A stretch of DNA of 64,000 nucleotides from Fasciolopsis buskii (GCA_008360955.1 LUCM01000765.1:62001-126000), one strand, 5' to 3'. Positions 50,915 to 62,040 are shown, counted from the first letter of the stretch. Program-made: numbers and translations. The notes: generated by a model from the letters alone, not told the origin.

Positions 50915-51100
50915 GCCGACGGTGGCCAAGCCGATAAGGTCGTGGCGTTTGGACGTGAAGGCCGCGAGTTCGAACCCTCCCACCGCCGGTCAACTACCCC
51001 ACTTGGCAGTCCCCTGCCGGCCACAGCCCTCTTCCTGCGAAATGACGTACAGTGTTATTTCATTAATGAGAGAAGTAGAAAGATAAAAGATGACTGCCAG
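50915..51100 (+). repeat. tRNA-derived SINE, family A, best-preserved copy
   Basis: The tRNA-like head starts GACGGTGGCCAAGCCGATAA (acceptor plus box A-like). It contains GAGTTCGAACCC (box B-like, 50967-50978) and closes with CCACCGCC, which pairs with the 5' end. The body follows (GGTCAACTACCCCACTTGG, CTTCCTGCGAAATGACGTAC, TTTCATTAATGAG), then a purine-rich tail (AGAAAGATAAAAGATGA). The head most resembles Arg- or Ser-type tRNAs, which is tentative. The tail abuts the broken end of the LINE on the opposite strand. Confidence 0.8.
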
Positions 51101-51930
51101 TCACTCCATGTGCCCTTCCTGAAGATGGGCAATAATCGGTGACTCGCCCCGCGATAACGGGATGCGCTCCTCGTTACAAATATTACGAAGCGAGGATGTA
51201 AGAGCTTTTGACAGGGTTTCTCCATCCAGTTTGAAAAGAACTGGGGGAAGTTCGTCGGGACCGGCTTCTTTTCTCACACTCATAAGTCGAATATTCTACT
51301 CGACCCCCAGTGTCGTTGGGGGGTCAAGTGACACCTCCCAAAGATTTGCAGCTGCACACGTCGGCCTAAGTACGTTAGCGTGTCGCCAGCTAAACTGATC
51401 CTCGAAGTGCTTAGCCCAACGATCGAGAGTTTGTTTTCTACCATGGATGATCTCTCCATTTTTATTCCATACGACTTCATTAACTGAAGCTCGCCGCCCG
51501 TCGATGTCACGTATAAGCTTAAATAGTCTTTGAATGTTACTTCAAGCGGCCTCTACCTTGGCCCACCAGTTTTCATGGTCATTTTTAAGGCTTATCGTCG
51601 ATTGACGCCGTAGCTGTCGATGCATCCTATTCACCTCCTTGCAGTTATGGAGCTGGTGTTTTTGCCCATTAGGCCCAGTGACCCCTTGAGATCTAGTGTA
51701 TTTGACGAACGCCAGATCCAGGACTACAGGCGAAATCTGCTGCCAAATTCATCTCTGGTTTGATTTCGTCCCAGCACTTATCTACTTTCCTGCTCACCAA
51801 AGTTCTTAGTACGTCTGATATTTTCTGTTCATAGCTGTTACGAACAGCCAAATCAGATAGGCGTTCGACGGCCAATCGGGCTTGTGGCCTGTGTCGATGG
51901 CCGTTGAGCTGAAGCAAAAATCGCGTTAAA
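51101..51930 (-). mobile_element. RTE-like LINE fragment, 5'- and 3'-truncated
   Basis: Minus-strand frames encode the region between endonuclease and RT and the start of the RT. They include RLSDLAVRNSYEQKISD with CWDEIKPEMNL, then RLFKLIRDIDGRRAS and VNEVVWNKNGEIIHGRKQT with LDRWAKHFEDQFSW, then KEAGPDELPPVLFKLDGE and RNICNEERIPLSRGES. The AGPDELPP block is the typical entry to a non-LTR RT. The following palm motifs are gone. The sequence stops where the family A SINE tail starts, which suggests a break or insertion there. Assignment to RTE rather than another LINE clade is tentative. Confidence 0.7.
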
Positions 51931-52340
51931 ACTAACGCATGGTACGATACGACGTAGGTGGTCCAGTACGATCTAGAGTTTCGGACAAAAGCGCGTCAAA
52001 GATAGCTTACTGCAACATGGCCGATCTGACTCGTCGAGATAGGGCGTCATGTCGCCGTGCGACACGAACTGTGTCGGAAATTCGTACAAGACAGGAATAA
52101 ATGATTGTGTGCACAAAAGTACAAATGTGCACAACTGGAACGTTAAGAGGGAGAAAGATGGCAGCCTAGAGGTATTCCAGCTGAGGGTTATGGTGCGTAC
52201 AACAAAAGATCAAGAAGTGGTAAATATTGTGCAGAATGAGGTGTTAAATGATAACAAACTTCTCCCTGGGAATTGGCTAATTTTCACATGCATGCAGAAG
52301 GAAGGGTTTATATGAGGACATTAAATGTTAGTTTTGGTGT
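51931..52340. other. Junction between two LINEs
   Basis: An 88-codon open frame at 52049-52315 (+) has no recognisable motif. The 3' end of the CR1 element probably lies close to 52.34 kb. Confidence 0.3.
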
Positions 52341-53364
52341 AAGGCAGAATGTGATATGAACACTTATATCTATTTGTATGCCTTGGTGCATACCTATTAA
52401 ATGACGACGAATGTTAAGTGAAAAATTGCGCTGACTTTGTTCCACTGATTTAGTTTTCCCGGTTAAACCTACAGAGATATGTACTTGTGGAGACTACTGG
52501 GAATAAAATGGCTGGACTTTGTTGGTTGGTTTGAGATAGGACTTTGAGCGTTATATTCGGTCAAAACCCTAGGCACAACTCATAGGCTCTTTCTATTGGA
52601 GGATAGGGATCGTGCAAGTTTAACAAATGTTGTACGGTTATTGCCTTTCTATTTCCATTTGTAGGGGTAGCGGAAGCAGGAGAAATCATCCTTAAATGTC
52701 GGGTTAGTTTATTCCATAGGGAGATATCTTAGATGTTGAAGAGGCCTTTCCTAAGTACTTTCCTCAACATGGGAATTGACACCGGAAACTTAGCGTGTCG
52801 CAAGCCAAAAGAAGAGTTATTCCTTTCTTGGGGTGCGGAGGTGCACACATTTTTACCCGTAATTTTATGAAAAAGGAGAGATCAATTTGAACTGAACGCA
52901 GCCTTAAGGGATCGAGGTGTAATTTTCTGCAACGTTCCACATAGTGTAGCAAGGAAGATTAGCCCAGAAGTAGATTTGCATATGTTCGTTGAACATCCTC
53001 AATCTCGAGTCTGTCACTCTGTCGCATGTTTGAACACAAGATGGAACAATAGTCCAGGACAGGTCTTTCGTGTGCTTTCCATATTACTAACGCTTTCCAG
53101 GGTTCTAAAAGTTCTGTGCATCAAACCAATTAGCCTCGTAGCTTTTGCAACTAGAACCAGAGTTTATTCTGAGAAGTTGAACGTGCTGGAGCAATGGAAA
53201 ACCAGGTCTCTTATCATGTGAGGGGAAGGAATAACGTCTTGGTAATGTTCAAAGGTTCCTCTAGAAATGTGGCATTTGAGTGCGAGTGTGCTGCTTTTGT
53301 GAGCCGAAAAGTTCATCGACCAGGCTGTGAGCCTTGAGTCAAGCGACAGTAAATCATTTTTACA

Positions 53365-54298
53365 TTATCTAGTGGTGTCGAGATTACGAGAGGGAAACGT
53401 GTGCACAATAATATATCGTCTGCAGACAGCAAGTAAATACCATGCCCGGTGATGTGAAAAAGGTCGTTGATGTACAGCAGAAACAGTAGTGGACCTAAAA
53501 CGCTTCTTTAAACAGCTCCACTGGTATTCGGACCAGGCTTGGCTAGAGTTACATTTCCAATCACTACCTGCATTCTGGAGGTCAAATGAGAGGAGAACCA
53601 AGCCAGAAGCGGGATTGTTATACCGTAGCTTTCGACTTTCATGATGAGCTTGCGATTGGATACGTGATGAAAAGCCTTCGTCATATGGGAGAAAATCACG
53701 ATCTCCGACTTTCCGTCGTCGGCAATCTTCGTCATTATGTTTAGGAAATCCGTCATGCAGGTGGATCCCGATTTACTTTGAAAGAAACCATGTTGGCCGG
53801 CGTTAATGAGGTCATGATCTAATAAGTAAGTTGTTAACTTACTTTTTATTACCCTTTTCATAATGCGAGAGGTAACTGGGGTATGATTGATGGGTCTATA
53901 ATTAGATGGTTCCTGCTTCGAACGGTTTTCGTGAATTGGGACAGTCACAGAAGTTTTACATTGGTGGAGGAAAGGTCAAATAGATTGGACAAAAGTATAC
54001 CCATGTCTGCACCCCCAAATGTGAAAAGGGCTGGAGTAAGGTCGTCCGGTCCAAAGTGGAAAGACGGTTTTATTTTTGACAACAGTGGTTTAATATCACA
54101 TGAGTGGAAAGAGGATATTGGAGACGATGCAGGGGAGACTGGTGGAATGTCCGGTGTAATGGTGTTGTCGTCGGTTGTCATAGAGGAGGCGCAATAACCA
54201 CTGAACACCTCTGATATCAGCAGAGGGTCACTTGCGCAGGTGCCGCTGAATATGACGGATGTTATGTGTTTACTAGGTAGGGAGTTGTCAGTTCCCAT
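53365..54298 (-). pseudogene. CR1 reverse transcriptase domain
   Basis: The first frame (54298-53945) holds the pre-RT segment ending FGPDDLTPALFTFGGADMGI. After a frameshift, 53948-53508 holds NYRPINHTPVTSRIMKRVIK, HDLINAGQHGFFQSKS (RT motif 2 area), IVIFSHMTKAFHHVSNRKLI (first catalytic Asp position reads FSHMTKAF where FLDMTKAF is usual) and LLAWFSSHLTSRMQVVIGN. A TAA then precedes SVLGPLLFLLYINDLFHI. The palm motif follows as LSADDILLC at 53.42 kb (usually FADD). The loss of the first catalytic Asp and the in-frame stop make it inactive. Confidence 0.85.
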
Positions 54299-54900
54299 TA
54301 ATTTTGCCAGTGCTGCTGCTGTCGGTAGATTGTAACGCTTGAAGTTCCTTCTTCTTTCGAAGAGAATAGAGAAGTGTCTTAATCTCCTTAGGCAGACAGT
54401 TCATTTGCAATATCAGAGCAAATTCTTTTGTTCTCTTGGATCTCGTTTGGACTAAGAAATACGTTTTTTAGGATGGCCCAGTGTGCTCAACCTTTTAGGG
54501 ATTCTACCACACTAAATTGGAGTGATTAGATTAAGGCACACACCTAGAGTTGCGTAAAATTGGTTGGTGGCCAGCTGGGGATCCACCGATAGAAAGAAAC
54601 GGTCCTAATTTTGACTACTAATTATGGAGGGAAGGTGGACCCATGGGGTTCTATGGTACGGTTTAATGGAAAGTGAAGGGGAGATAACGGACGACGAAAC
54701 TAAGAACTTTCAAGCAATCTGGAAATGATCACATCCGAGTCGTTTGTAGCCTATGGACGTGTGCACCTGGGTTAGGCCAGTTTTGAAGATAAGGTAATCA
54801 ATACCGTCGGCCCATGTGGGCAAGGAAACATACTGTGTCAACCCCCCAGTCGTACACTGAAAACAAACGCAGGAAGGTATTTTGAGAAGGAGAAAGAAGA

Positions 54901-55389
54901 TCAACAAAGCCGGGGGGTGTTGAAGTCTCCCGCTAGTATCTTAGGCTCTGGAAGGTCGGCTGCTGCGTCATGAGCATCAGTTAGTGGTAAGAACTCTGGC
55001 TGATGCGTACTGGAGGAAGGGTAGATGCAACTGACCAGAACGCCCTGCCGCCCGACAGCCACAGTCAGGCAGATAGAATCTTTCAGGTTATTAAAGTTAG
55101 TGTGGTTGTACCATGAGGCTGAAAGGGTGTCTCTTTTGTATATGAAACAGCTGCCCCCGCGCCTAATTGTCCCGTCTTTCCTGAAATCATTGTAATCAAT
55201 TAGAGCAATGCCTCTGTCGGGGATATTGTCGGTCAGCCATGTCTGAGTGATAATGATGATATCATATCTACGTGTATATACCAACAGGTGCAGCGCGTGC
55301 CCCTTATATAGTATCGGGCAAGCGTTTAATAATAACAATGAAAATGGCTCAGTAATAGTAGCATGCAGATAATCTGGGGTAAATATCAT
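54901..55389 (-). pseudogene. CR1 apurinic-like endonuclease domain
   Basis: A 162-codon open frame encodes the N-terminal endonuclease of the LINE. It contains LHLLVYTRRYDIIIITQTWL (the conserved acidic region reads ITQTWL; ITETWL is usual), FRKDGTIRRGGSCFIYKRD, and VSCIYPSSST (usually YRPPSS). EPKILAGDFNTPR is the catalytic GDFN motif. The usual Glu of the ETWL motif is replaced by Gln, so the enzyme would probably be inactive even without the later breaks. The domain continues in another frame at 54710-54907 (GLTQYVSLPTWADGIDYLIF). Confidence 0.85.
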
Positions 55390-55846
55390 CAGAGGTGTAG
55401 GATTATATTGGGGGTGAAATCAGTGTGAGGCAGGTAGGGAAGAGTGGCTGGTGGTGGTAAGGCCTTAGTGTTGTAACATTGTAACGCCTGAGCAGGCAAC
55501 CAAGCATGCTTCTCGGCGTTTTTGAGAAACACCTCACCTATGAGCTCTTTCCGACTGCCTTAGCAAAAAGGTGTAACAATTAAAGCTTCGAAATGTGAGC
55601 TGGGAAAGCCCATCATCAAGTGCTTAGGAGCCTCGTTCGTGTCAGCAAAAACGATGATTTTTGGCCTGGTCCACTCCTATTGAAGTTTAATCCCTAACCG
55701 CACGGAAATCCTTACTTCCTTCGCAGACCTGTTGCGAATAGCCAAAAACAATTTCGCGTTTCCAGAGACCGAGAAACAGGCGTTCAATTCCATTAAAGTT
55801 GTCGTTACCAAAATAGTGCTTCTCACACATCTCGACCATATCTCTG

Positions 55847-56205
55847 GTAACTGACGCTTCAGACACTACATTCGGAGCTGTACTTCAACAGCACCCCGAC
55901 GGTTCTTGGAAGCCTTTAGCATTCTTTTCCAAGCGGCAGCAGCTGGCAGAGTCTGGATGCAGCATGTTTGGCGGGGAGCTGCTAGCTGTCTCCCTGGCCG
56001 TCTGTAACTTTAGACACCCATTAGAGGGTCGTCCGTTCCATGTGTTCACACATCACAAGCCGCTGGTATATGTGTTGCTTTCAGCCTCCGGCCGGTAATC
56101 ACTACGCAAAATTCGCCTTTTAGACTTTGTTTCACAATTCACTGTGGACATAAGACAATATCCTGGGACGAATAACTACATTGCTGACGCACTTCCCCGT
56201 ATAAA
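55847..56205 (+). pseudogene. Ty3/gypsy RNase H domain
   Basis: One frame reads VTDASDTTFGAVLQQHPDGS, then PLAFFSKRQQLAESGCS, then FGGELLAVSLAVCNFRHPLE, HVFTHHKPLVYVLL and, after a TAA, LDFVSQFTVDIRQYPGTNN with IADALPRI. The first catalytic Asp (TDASD) and the Glu (GGELLA) are kept, but the TDHKPL motif reads THHKPL, so the third catalytic Asp is lost. In active elements this domain removes the RNA strand after reverse transcription. Confidence 0.85.
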
Positions 56206-56429
56206 ATAGCTTCGTTTGTCGCCGACACGAAGCATCAAACTCGCCGCGACGGCACAGGCTCAAATGATGCGACCTGACATCGGCCAGCTTCGACAGAAGC
56301 TCCCTAAACTTAACAGTTATACCTATAACAGTGACAGAATGCAGCCCTTTGCGAAGCGTCGCAAGGTCACCTAAGACCGGTGGCGTCAGCAGCTCACCGT
56401 TATTCCGCAGTTCTTGCGTTACACGACCT

Positions 56430-57440
56430 CGCCCGGTTATGGCTGCTTCGGTGAAGCTAGTTGCCGAGCGGGTTTGTAGTTCAGCGCTGAGCGCGATATG
56501 CGCGTGGTCTCGCGCCTGCCTCCAGCGTGAAATAATAAAAGTCCACAGACACGCCAAAGCTCCAATGACCCGAACAGGAGACACGTTTTCACCACGCGAA
56601 TGATGATCTCGTAGGGCGTCTCCGGCCTTCTCACAGCTCAGTCCACAAACTCCCCTCTGTAGACCGCTTCATTTGCTGGCCACAGGCTATACCATTCCCC
56701 TCTCCTACTTCAACAGAGGCATCGAAGACCCTCTTGGGCGGCTAGATATATATGCTTGCTCCGCTGTGTTGACCACTGACCGTGGGTCCAATTTTCGTGG
56801 GGCGTTTTCAAATTGCATTCGAACAGTGGGCTCTAAGCATATTAGAACAACTACCGGCGACGCGCAAGTTAACGGCTTGGTGAAAAGACCTCACCGACAA
56901 CGCTTCGGGTTGAAATTTTACCGCTGGCTCTTTGAAGATCTAAAGAAGAAATGCGCACCACAACAAACCAGCTTGTGATTGGTTGCACACCTCTCCTCCC
57001 CGGAGATTTGGTGGCGCCATCGAGGCCCACACACTCCAGTTACTGTGACTGTGGTAAACGTATCGCACGGCGCATGCGAGCTCTTCATACCAGTCCACCA
57101 CTGGATTAACAATCTTCGGGGTACTGTTCCCCCGCACCGAATAGTTCAACCCACGTGTTCGTCCGCGTTGGCGGTGTTCGATTGCCACTTTTCGCTCCGT
57201 TTTGCGTGAAGAATCGCACTTCTGAAACGTTTATGTTGGACATTGCTGGTGCACACGACACGATGTCCATCGATCTCATCAAACCTGCCACTGTGGAATG
57301 TGAATTGACCAACGGACTTCTCCCATTTCATGAGTCTCACCATCCCGGTCAAGTTCAGTCGCCACCAACGCTTCCCGTTGAGACCTCTGGTGGGGACAGA
57401 GACGCAGCACCACCCATCGCACCGGAAGTACTGGATATTT
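56430..57440 (+). pseudogene. Ty3/gypsy integrase with C-terminal module
   Basis: The trace begins with a decayed zinc-binding region (AASVKLVAERV, AWSRACLQREIIKVHRHAKA). The core follows with DDLVGRLRPS (first Asp) and VDRFICWPQAIPFPSPTSTE. After a frameshift come LTTDRGSNFRGAFSNCIRTV (second Asp), KHIRTTTGDAQVNGLVKRPH and RQ. The canonical Glu of NGMVERFHRQ is Lys here, so the DDE triad is broken. Near 57150-57300 the C-terminal module FVRVGGVRLPLFAPF and DTMSIDLIKPATVE is visible. The protein is spread over at least two frames. Confidence 0.85.
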
Positions 57441-57480
57441 GAACCAGCCGCTGCGGCCACAAGGCAAAACAACCTCCTCC

Positions 57481-58085
57481 GAATTCGTTACTATTTTCAC
57501 ATCAGTTTGATGAATACTGTTCCGTCTCTAAATGCATATTTGTACTTAACAGGCTAACACATGTTAGTCTCCAATATGTACGCACTGACGGGCATTCTGT
57601 CCTCAAGATGCACCGACAAAGGCAGCACCAAACGGTGTTTGGATGTCCGCCACTAAGTGAAACATCCACCGGGGTTCACAAGCGCCGTTTCCATTTTTCT
57701 TTGTTTTACCCTCTCTGAGAAGAGCCCTTAGGTGTGAGGCGGCTCCAGTGACTCCGGCTGGACACCCATCGTTCTCATGGTCGACATCATTCACACAGCA
57801 TCGAAAAAAGAGAAGTGGGATCGGACACTGGCGTTTAACCCCGTCTGGTCAATGCTCCTGACAAGTGTGTGACCAGTTGGTGTGGGACGCAGTCAGACCC
57901 ACCATTCTGACTGGCGAGCATCAGGCGGGCGTCTCGGCTGCAGCGATGTACAATAGCTGATATGCTGTCGAATCACACCTGCGCTCACTTCCTTAAGACA
58001 ATTTCCAGGTAGGCTATCCGGCGCACGCGTGGGACCATCAAACATGCATCAATAATTTTCCATTGGCCAGCAATGCCAAGGCACC
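57481..58085. other. Unassigned stretch downstream of the gypsy integrase
   Basis: A 3' LTR would be expected here if the element were complete, but I cannot identify one without its 5' partner. Confidence 0.3.
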
Positions 58086-58089
58086 AAGA

Positions 58090-58430
58090 CAAACACAAGT
58101 GTCAGGCTTGTTTTGTGAAGTCCCAATCGAAGCCCTTCTCGGACGGTCGTCTAAGAGACCGCTGTAGCGGAACATGGATTCATCCCTCCGGATCGCTTTT
58201 TTAAACAAATGTTGACCGCCCATCGCGGTTGCCTTTTGAACGTTGCGCACGCAAGTTCGTGTCAAATATACTTAACCTCCTACCGCTTCCGACAGTGTAT
58301 TCGTTGCACCTGCCGGGTGTCTGGGTTATCAATATTGAACTCTTGCAAGACCGAGTAAAAGTGACGCACAGGCGACCACAACGGTTAGGAGAAAGCAAAG
58401 GCAATAAGACTTTCGCTTTAAGATAATCGG
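58090..58430 (-). repeat. Large inverted repeat, left arm
   Basis: Read on the minus strand, the arm contains TTTACTCGGTCTTGC, then CTGTCGGAAGCGGTAGGAGG, TTAAGTATATTTGACA, GCGGTCAACATTTGTTTAA and GGATGAATCCATGTTCCGCT. The same blocks occur in the same order on the plus strand at 58.59-58.92 kb. Divergence is substantial, and the parent element is not identified. Confidence 0.7.
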
Positions 58431-58589
58431 CCTTACAACACCATTCAACTTTTCCAATAAGTGAATCCATTATTCGCTCGAGCTCGAAGTTCCCTAAACC
58501 TGCTGATATACTCGCCCACCCCCGGCTAACCCCGGCCAAAAGGTTCATGTTGATACTGTGGAACCGATTGTGCTAACGCGAATCTCGTA

Positions 58590-58920
58590 TTACGTTTGCC
58601 TGTCCTTAACCTTTGGGACTATTTGCGTGTCATTCTTACTCGGTTCGGTATGATTGCAATACTGGCAACCCTGACACTTGACCGGTACAAGGAATAGACA
58701 GTCGGAAGCGATAAAAGGTTCAGTATATTTTGACAGGAGCGTGCAAGCGGGGCGTGCGCGAGCAACGCACAAATGGCAATCGCGCTTGGCGGTCAACGTT
58801 TGGTTAACCAAGCTATCCGGGGGAATAAATCCATGTTCTGCTACAATACGGATGCCCCGAAAGTCTTTGGTGCACATACTAGTGGGATTTTTAACTCCCA
58901 ATGCACACTCTTTTTCGAGA
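58590..58920 (+). repeat. Large inverted repeat, right arm
   Basis: It contains TCTTACTCGGTTCGG, CAGTCGGAAGCGATAAAAGG, TTCAGTATATTTTGACA, GCGGTCAACGTTTGGTTAA and GAATAAATCCATGTTCTGCT, the counterparts of the left arm. Only about 160 bp separate the arms. Both arms can be read as a similar peptide (GGQ.L...AIR.. then SMF.Y), but this may only reflect DNA similarity. Confidence 0.7.
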
Positions 58921-60100
58921 CCTGCCAACCCCACAGTTATTCTGCTTCAACATCATAAGCGGTTGTCTATGACTATTAATAAACCATCGTTTGGCCCACA
59001 CTCACCAAATCTCCTGTACTAGGCACTTCGAATGAAACGATTCTGGAGCTCTGCGGTTCTCATTTGTCGCGTTTACTTTACGTGCATGAATCATTATGGA
59101 TAACTTGATGAAATTACATATTTTTCAGCATTTATCTTCAGTATGAATCCATCTCCTTCGGCTTCCTTCCTTCGTCCTCAATCCCCATCAATACTTTATT
59201 TAAATTCCAATTCTGCATTTGAATTTTCCACCTCGTCCTTTTATTTTGATTTAGTCTTCAACCATTTGTTTCCTCAATGAAATCGTCTTCCTCATGCGGG
59301 CCGCTTGCGAACACTCCCGTGCAAGGACCCTGAGAATTTTGATTATGCTGTACTAACACTCGTTTTCTCAATCCAGTTCCATTTCTAGTTAGATAGCAGG
59401 AATTTGCGGTGGTTATCTGATCTTCCAGATTCTTGTGCCGGAAGCTCCTCGCACTAGACGGTGAATCGAAAATAGGAGGGAAGATGACCTTGAGGATAGT
59501 GACAAGCTGTTCACCGTGAAATGTTGCTTCTGTGCAGTAAAATATCAGATGATATGGAAATGAATGTGGAATGTTAGCGTTCACGTTTTGACAAATGCTG
59601 TTTGTAAACTTCGTCGAGCTGTGCGCTGTTAAAAGATGCACTTTAAGCCACAAATATGTGGTCTACCAAAAACTGCGACAGGAGCGCTCTGCTGGCTGTC
59701 ATTGTTGTTCCTGCGGACTCGACTGCTGTTACTCTAAATGGTCCTGATAATTTCTCTGGCAGTGGCGGTTCAGGTTACTCCTGTGTTTTCATAGCTTTAG
59801 TGCAATTTTTCCGTTTTTCAACGTCAAACGCTGATGTATTTTTTTATGAATATCACCGTGTTAGCTCGGAAAATTGGCTCCAAAAACACCCACGCTCCCT
59901 TCCCATTTTTCCCGTACTATCGTTTAAGATACCACCGCGTTCACAAACGTTGGAAACATCTACGTGGTTATAGTTAAGTCCATTATCCTTTAAATTAATC
60001 TTTATTCGCAGGTTTTCAAATACTGATTTTCCAGCTTTCTTCATGTTGCTTGCAGTGAGTAAACAGTGCAAGGCAGTGCGACGTTGTCTTCCACACAATC
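58921..60100. other. Unassigned stretch with overlapping open frames
   Basis: Frames at 59258-59653 (-, 131 codons), 59656-59973 (+) and 59853-60098 (-) have protein-like but unrecognised composition. None shows a family motif or convincing splice sites. A decayed exon cluster or unknown element is possible. Confidence 0.25.
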
Positions 60101-60109
60101 GTGCCGACT

Positions 60110-62040
60110 ACCGAGATCACGGCCGTCATTACGTGCGCAGTCGCAAGCTAACCGCCTAGCAGGAGGCGCACGTGATGGGCACTATGGAAATCTCTGGCAA
60201 CGCTAGAGAGGTTTGCCGATACGCCACGGAAAAGTTCGACCGTCTGATAACGGCGCACGGCATAAATAGTCTTAGGCGAACGTTTTGCTTGTTGGATGGC
60301 CGTAACGATGTCGTCCACATGAAAGACTTATTGCGAGGACAGGCTGCTCTGTGACTGCTGAAACGGGAAGGTTTAGTATAGTTTGCGTTTTCCGCGCAGG
60401 ATAGTGTTCGGCAATTGGTAGATATTTACTCCGAGGTTCTGTTAGCAGGTGCTACCTGCCAGCTTAACTGCGGTGGACGTAAACTGTGACATGCTATGGT
60501 AGTGTACGATAGCGGGTTAAGGCGATCAGTGTTTTGTGCGCTCTCTCCCAGTGAAGACGGAGCCAGCTACCGCCGAGCTATTATTGCTATGAAGTACATG
60601 TTGCCATCAACCAGTGACATGAAGGCGACCGTCACCGACTGCAGCTTGGAGCGGTTAAACGCCTTTCAAGCGGTTTACCCTGAAGCCACGGTCTCCTTCT
60701 GTCGTTTTCATATACTCACGGACATGTGCGGCCGTTGCGATAGCCTGTCCTTAACTGTAGAAGGGGGCGTCAAGCGCACTCATCAGTGGATGCGCAACTT
60801 AGATTTGCATCAACAAAGAAAGACTTCGATAAGTTTAGAGTGGCGATAGGTAGCCGCTATCCAACGGCTTCGACGTTCCTTAAATGTGCGTGGCTGCCTT
60901 ATGAGGACATATGCTTCAGATTTCGCCCATTCACGGCCAATTCGTTTGAGGTAGATAATAGACATTTACAGCACAGTCTCTTAATGAGATCTATCTTATT
61001 TGATGTTTTCTCTCGAATATTGCGGCACAAGGAGGAGTCAGACGAGGAAAGGCGTTGCCGCATTGTTAAGAAATTCCTCTGAAGATGCGTTTCATCCCCA
61101 GGTATAGAACCCTATGCGGACCTTTTAAGTGGAATAAGTCAGTTATTCAGATGTGCTGTGGAGCGACACCCAAAAGCAAATAAGTTAGTCTTCACAAAGT
61201 AAGCTGCTCTAGGGAGATTGGTTTTTTTTACCGTCCTGTGGTGCCCATGGGATCCTGGGCACTCAGCCGTCATGCACTTGTACTTTCTGGAACCAGTGTC
61301 TGGCACTATGTAGCCACTTACTGCGTGTATGCTCGCCCCTTAGGTATGGCGTGGGCAGGCCGTCAGTAGACCGCTGGGTGCACTATGTTTGGGTTGCACA
61401 CGCCGATCACCGCCATCCGGGAATGAGTGCAGCATAGCAGAGGAACATTGATCTATCAGTAAGGAAATTAAGATGTCCCTCCCAGCCGACGCTTACGTGC
61501 CCCAGTGACCCTAAGTGAAGAGGCGGTAGGTTGTTTGTCTTGAGAACTGCGAAATATGACTAGGTCGATAGGGGCAGGTAAATAATAGCTTACTTTGCCG
61601 TATATAAGGAGACCAATACCATGGCGCATACAGCCAAAGAAGCGGAACTAAATGCATTCGTCGGTGGCCGCGTTCGCAGTAGTAGGAAGCCGGTTGAAGT
61701 TCTCCCCAATACGTCCTCATGTGCACGGATGCCCACGTCTTCTAAACGTAATCCTTTCGCTGCTCCCAGGGAGACCGGTGATGTTGACATACAGGTTGTC
61801 GGTGCTCCTCTACAATCAGTAAACTTTAGAAAGCACGCAAACATGATTTCTGCTGCATACAGACTGTCAAAATCTTCGCCGATTAAGCAGCACCTGTGCG
61901 CCGTATGCAAAAAGGAAGAGCCCCTTGTGGATTTGGATGCAACAACGGATTGGGCGCACTGCAAAGCTTGCCAACGTCAAATTCGCTTCCAATGCCTCAA
62001 CCACATGAACCAATAGCTGCATGCCTGCGCGCATTGTCTG
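60110..62040 (+). mobile_element. Mutator-like (MULE) transposon relic, plus copy
   Basis: This better-preserved relative of the minus copy at 47.7-49.2 kb has its N-terminal segment, catalytic core, post-core segment and a cysteine-rich C-terminus spread over about 1.9 kb. The part between 61.1 and 61.6 kb has no recognisable SWIM motif, although RCAVERHPKANKLVFTK at about 61.15 kb matches the minus copy. Stops and at least one frameshift (near 60.79 kb) show it is dead. Terminal inverted repeats were not found by eye. Confidence 0.7.
60172..61082 (+). pseudogene. MULE-type transposase, N-terminus and DDE core
   Basis: One frame (60172-60849, with three in-frame stops between 60354 and 60496) gives GTMEISGNAREVCRYATEKF, then EVLLAGATCQLNC. 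VVYDSGLRRSVFCAL follows, with a candidate first Asp at 60508. Then come SYRRAIIAMKYMLPS and TDCSLERLNAFQAVYPEATV leading to FCRFHI. This last part is the second-Asp and C-x2-H signature of the Mutator superfamily. A frameshift leads to 60786-61082 with FASTKKDFDKFRVAIGSRYP, FLKCAWLPYEDIC and NSFEVDNRHLQHSLL; a Glu in the last may be the catalytic one. In active relatives the enzyme cuts and pastes the element in the nucleus. Confidence 0.7.

Larger units (their letters stand above)
52340..55470 (-). mobile_element. CR1-type LINE, nearly full-length but decayed
   Basis: Endonuclease, RT and the C-terminal region follow in the correct order on the minus strand over about 3.1 kb. After the RT the coding trace continues in shifted frames (ATRLIGLMHRTFRTLES, LWNKLTRHLRMIS) to about 52.6 kb. 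The region upstream of the endonuclease is short, so the 5' end may be truncated. The element adjoins a Ty3/gypsy fragment in the opposite orientation at about 55.5 kb. Stops and at least three frameshifts exclude function. Confidence 0.85.
55500..57480 (+). mobile_element. pol: Ty3/gypsy LTR retrotransposon, 5'-truncated pol
   Basis: The order RT end, RNase H, integrase is that of Ty3/gypsy. The RT connection is recognisable from about 55.58 kb (SKCELGKPIIKCLGASF, LTSFADLLRIAKNNFAF, TEKQAFNSIKVVV). RNase H and integrase follow as listed separately. gag, protease and the RT palm are missing. The 5' break coincides with the start of the oppositely oriented CR1 element. I did not find an LTR beyond 57.48 kb. 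Confidence 0.85.

Noticed and set aside
50915..50990. Functional tRNA gene
   Set aside because: The anticodon and D arms do not form a clean cloverleaf. The segment continues into a SINE body shared with two other loci.
56132..56584. 150-codon open frame on the minus strand
   Set aside because: Antisense shadow of the gypsy RNase H to integrase region, whose motifs read on the plus strand.
59258..59653. 131-codon open frame on the minus strand
   Set aside because: No motif, and neighbouring frames on both strands are equally open. Kept only as unassigned sequence.
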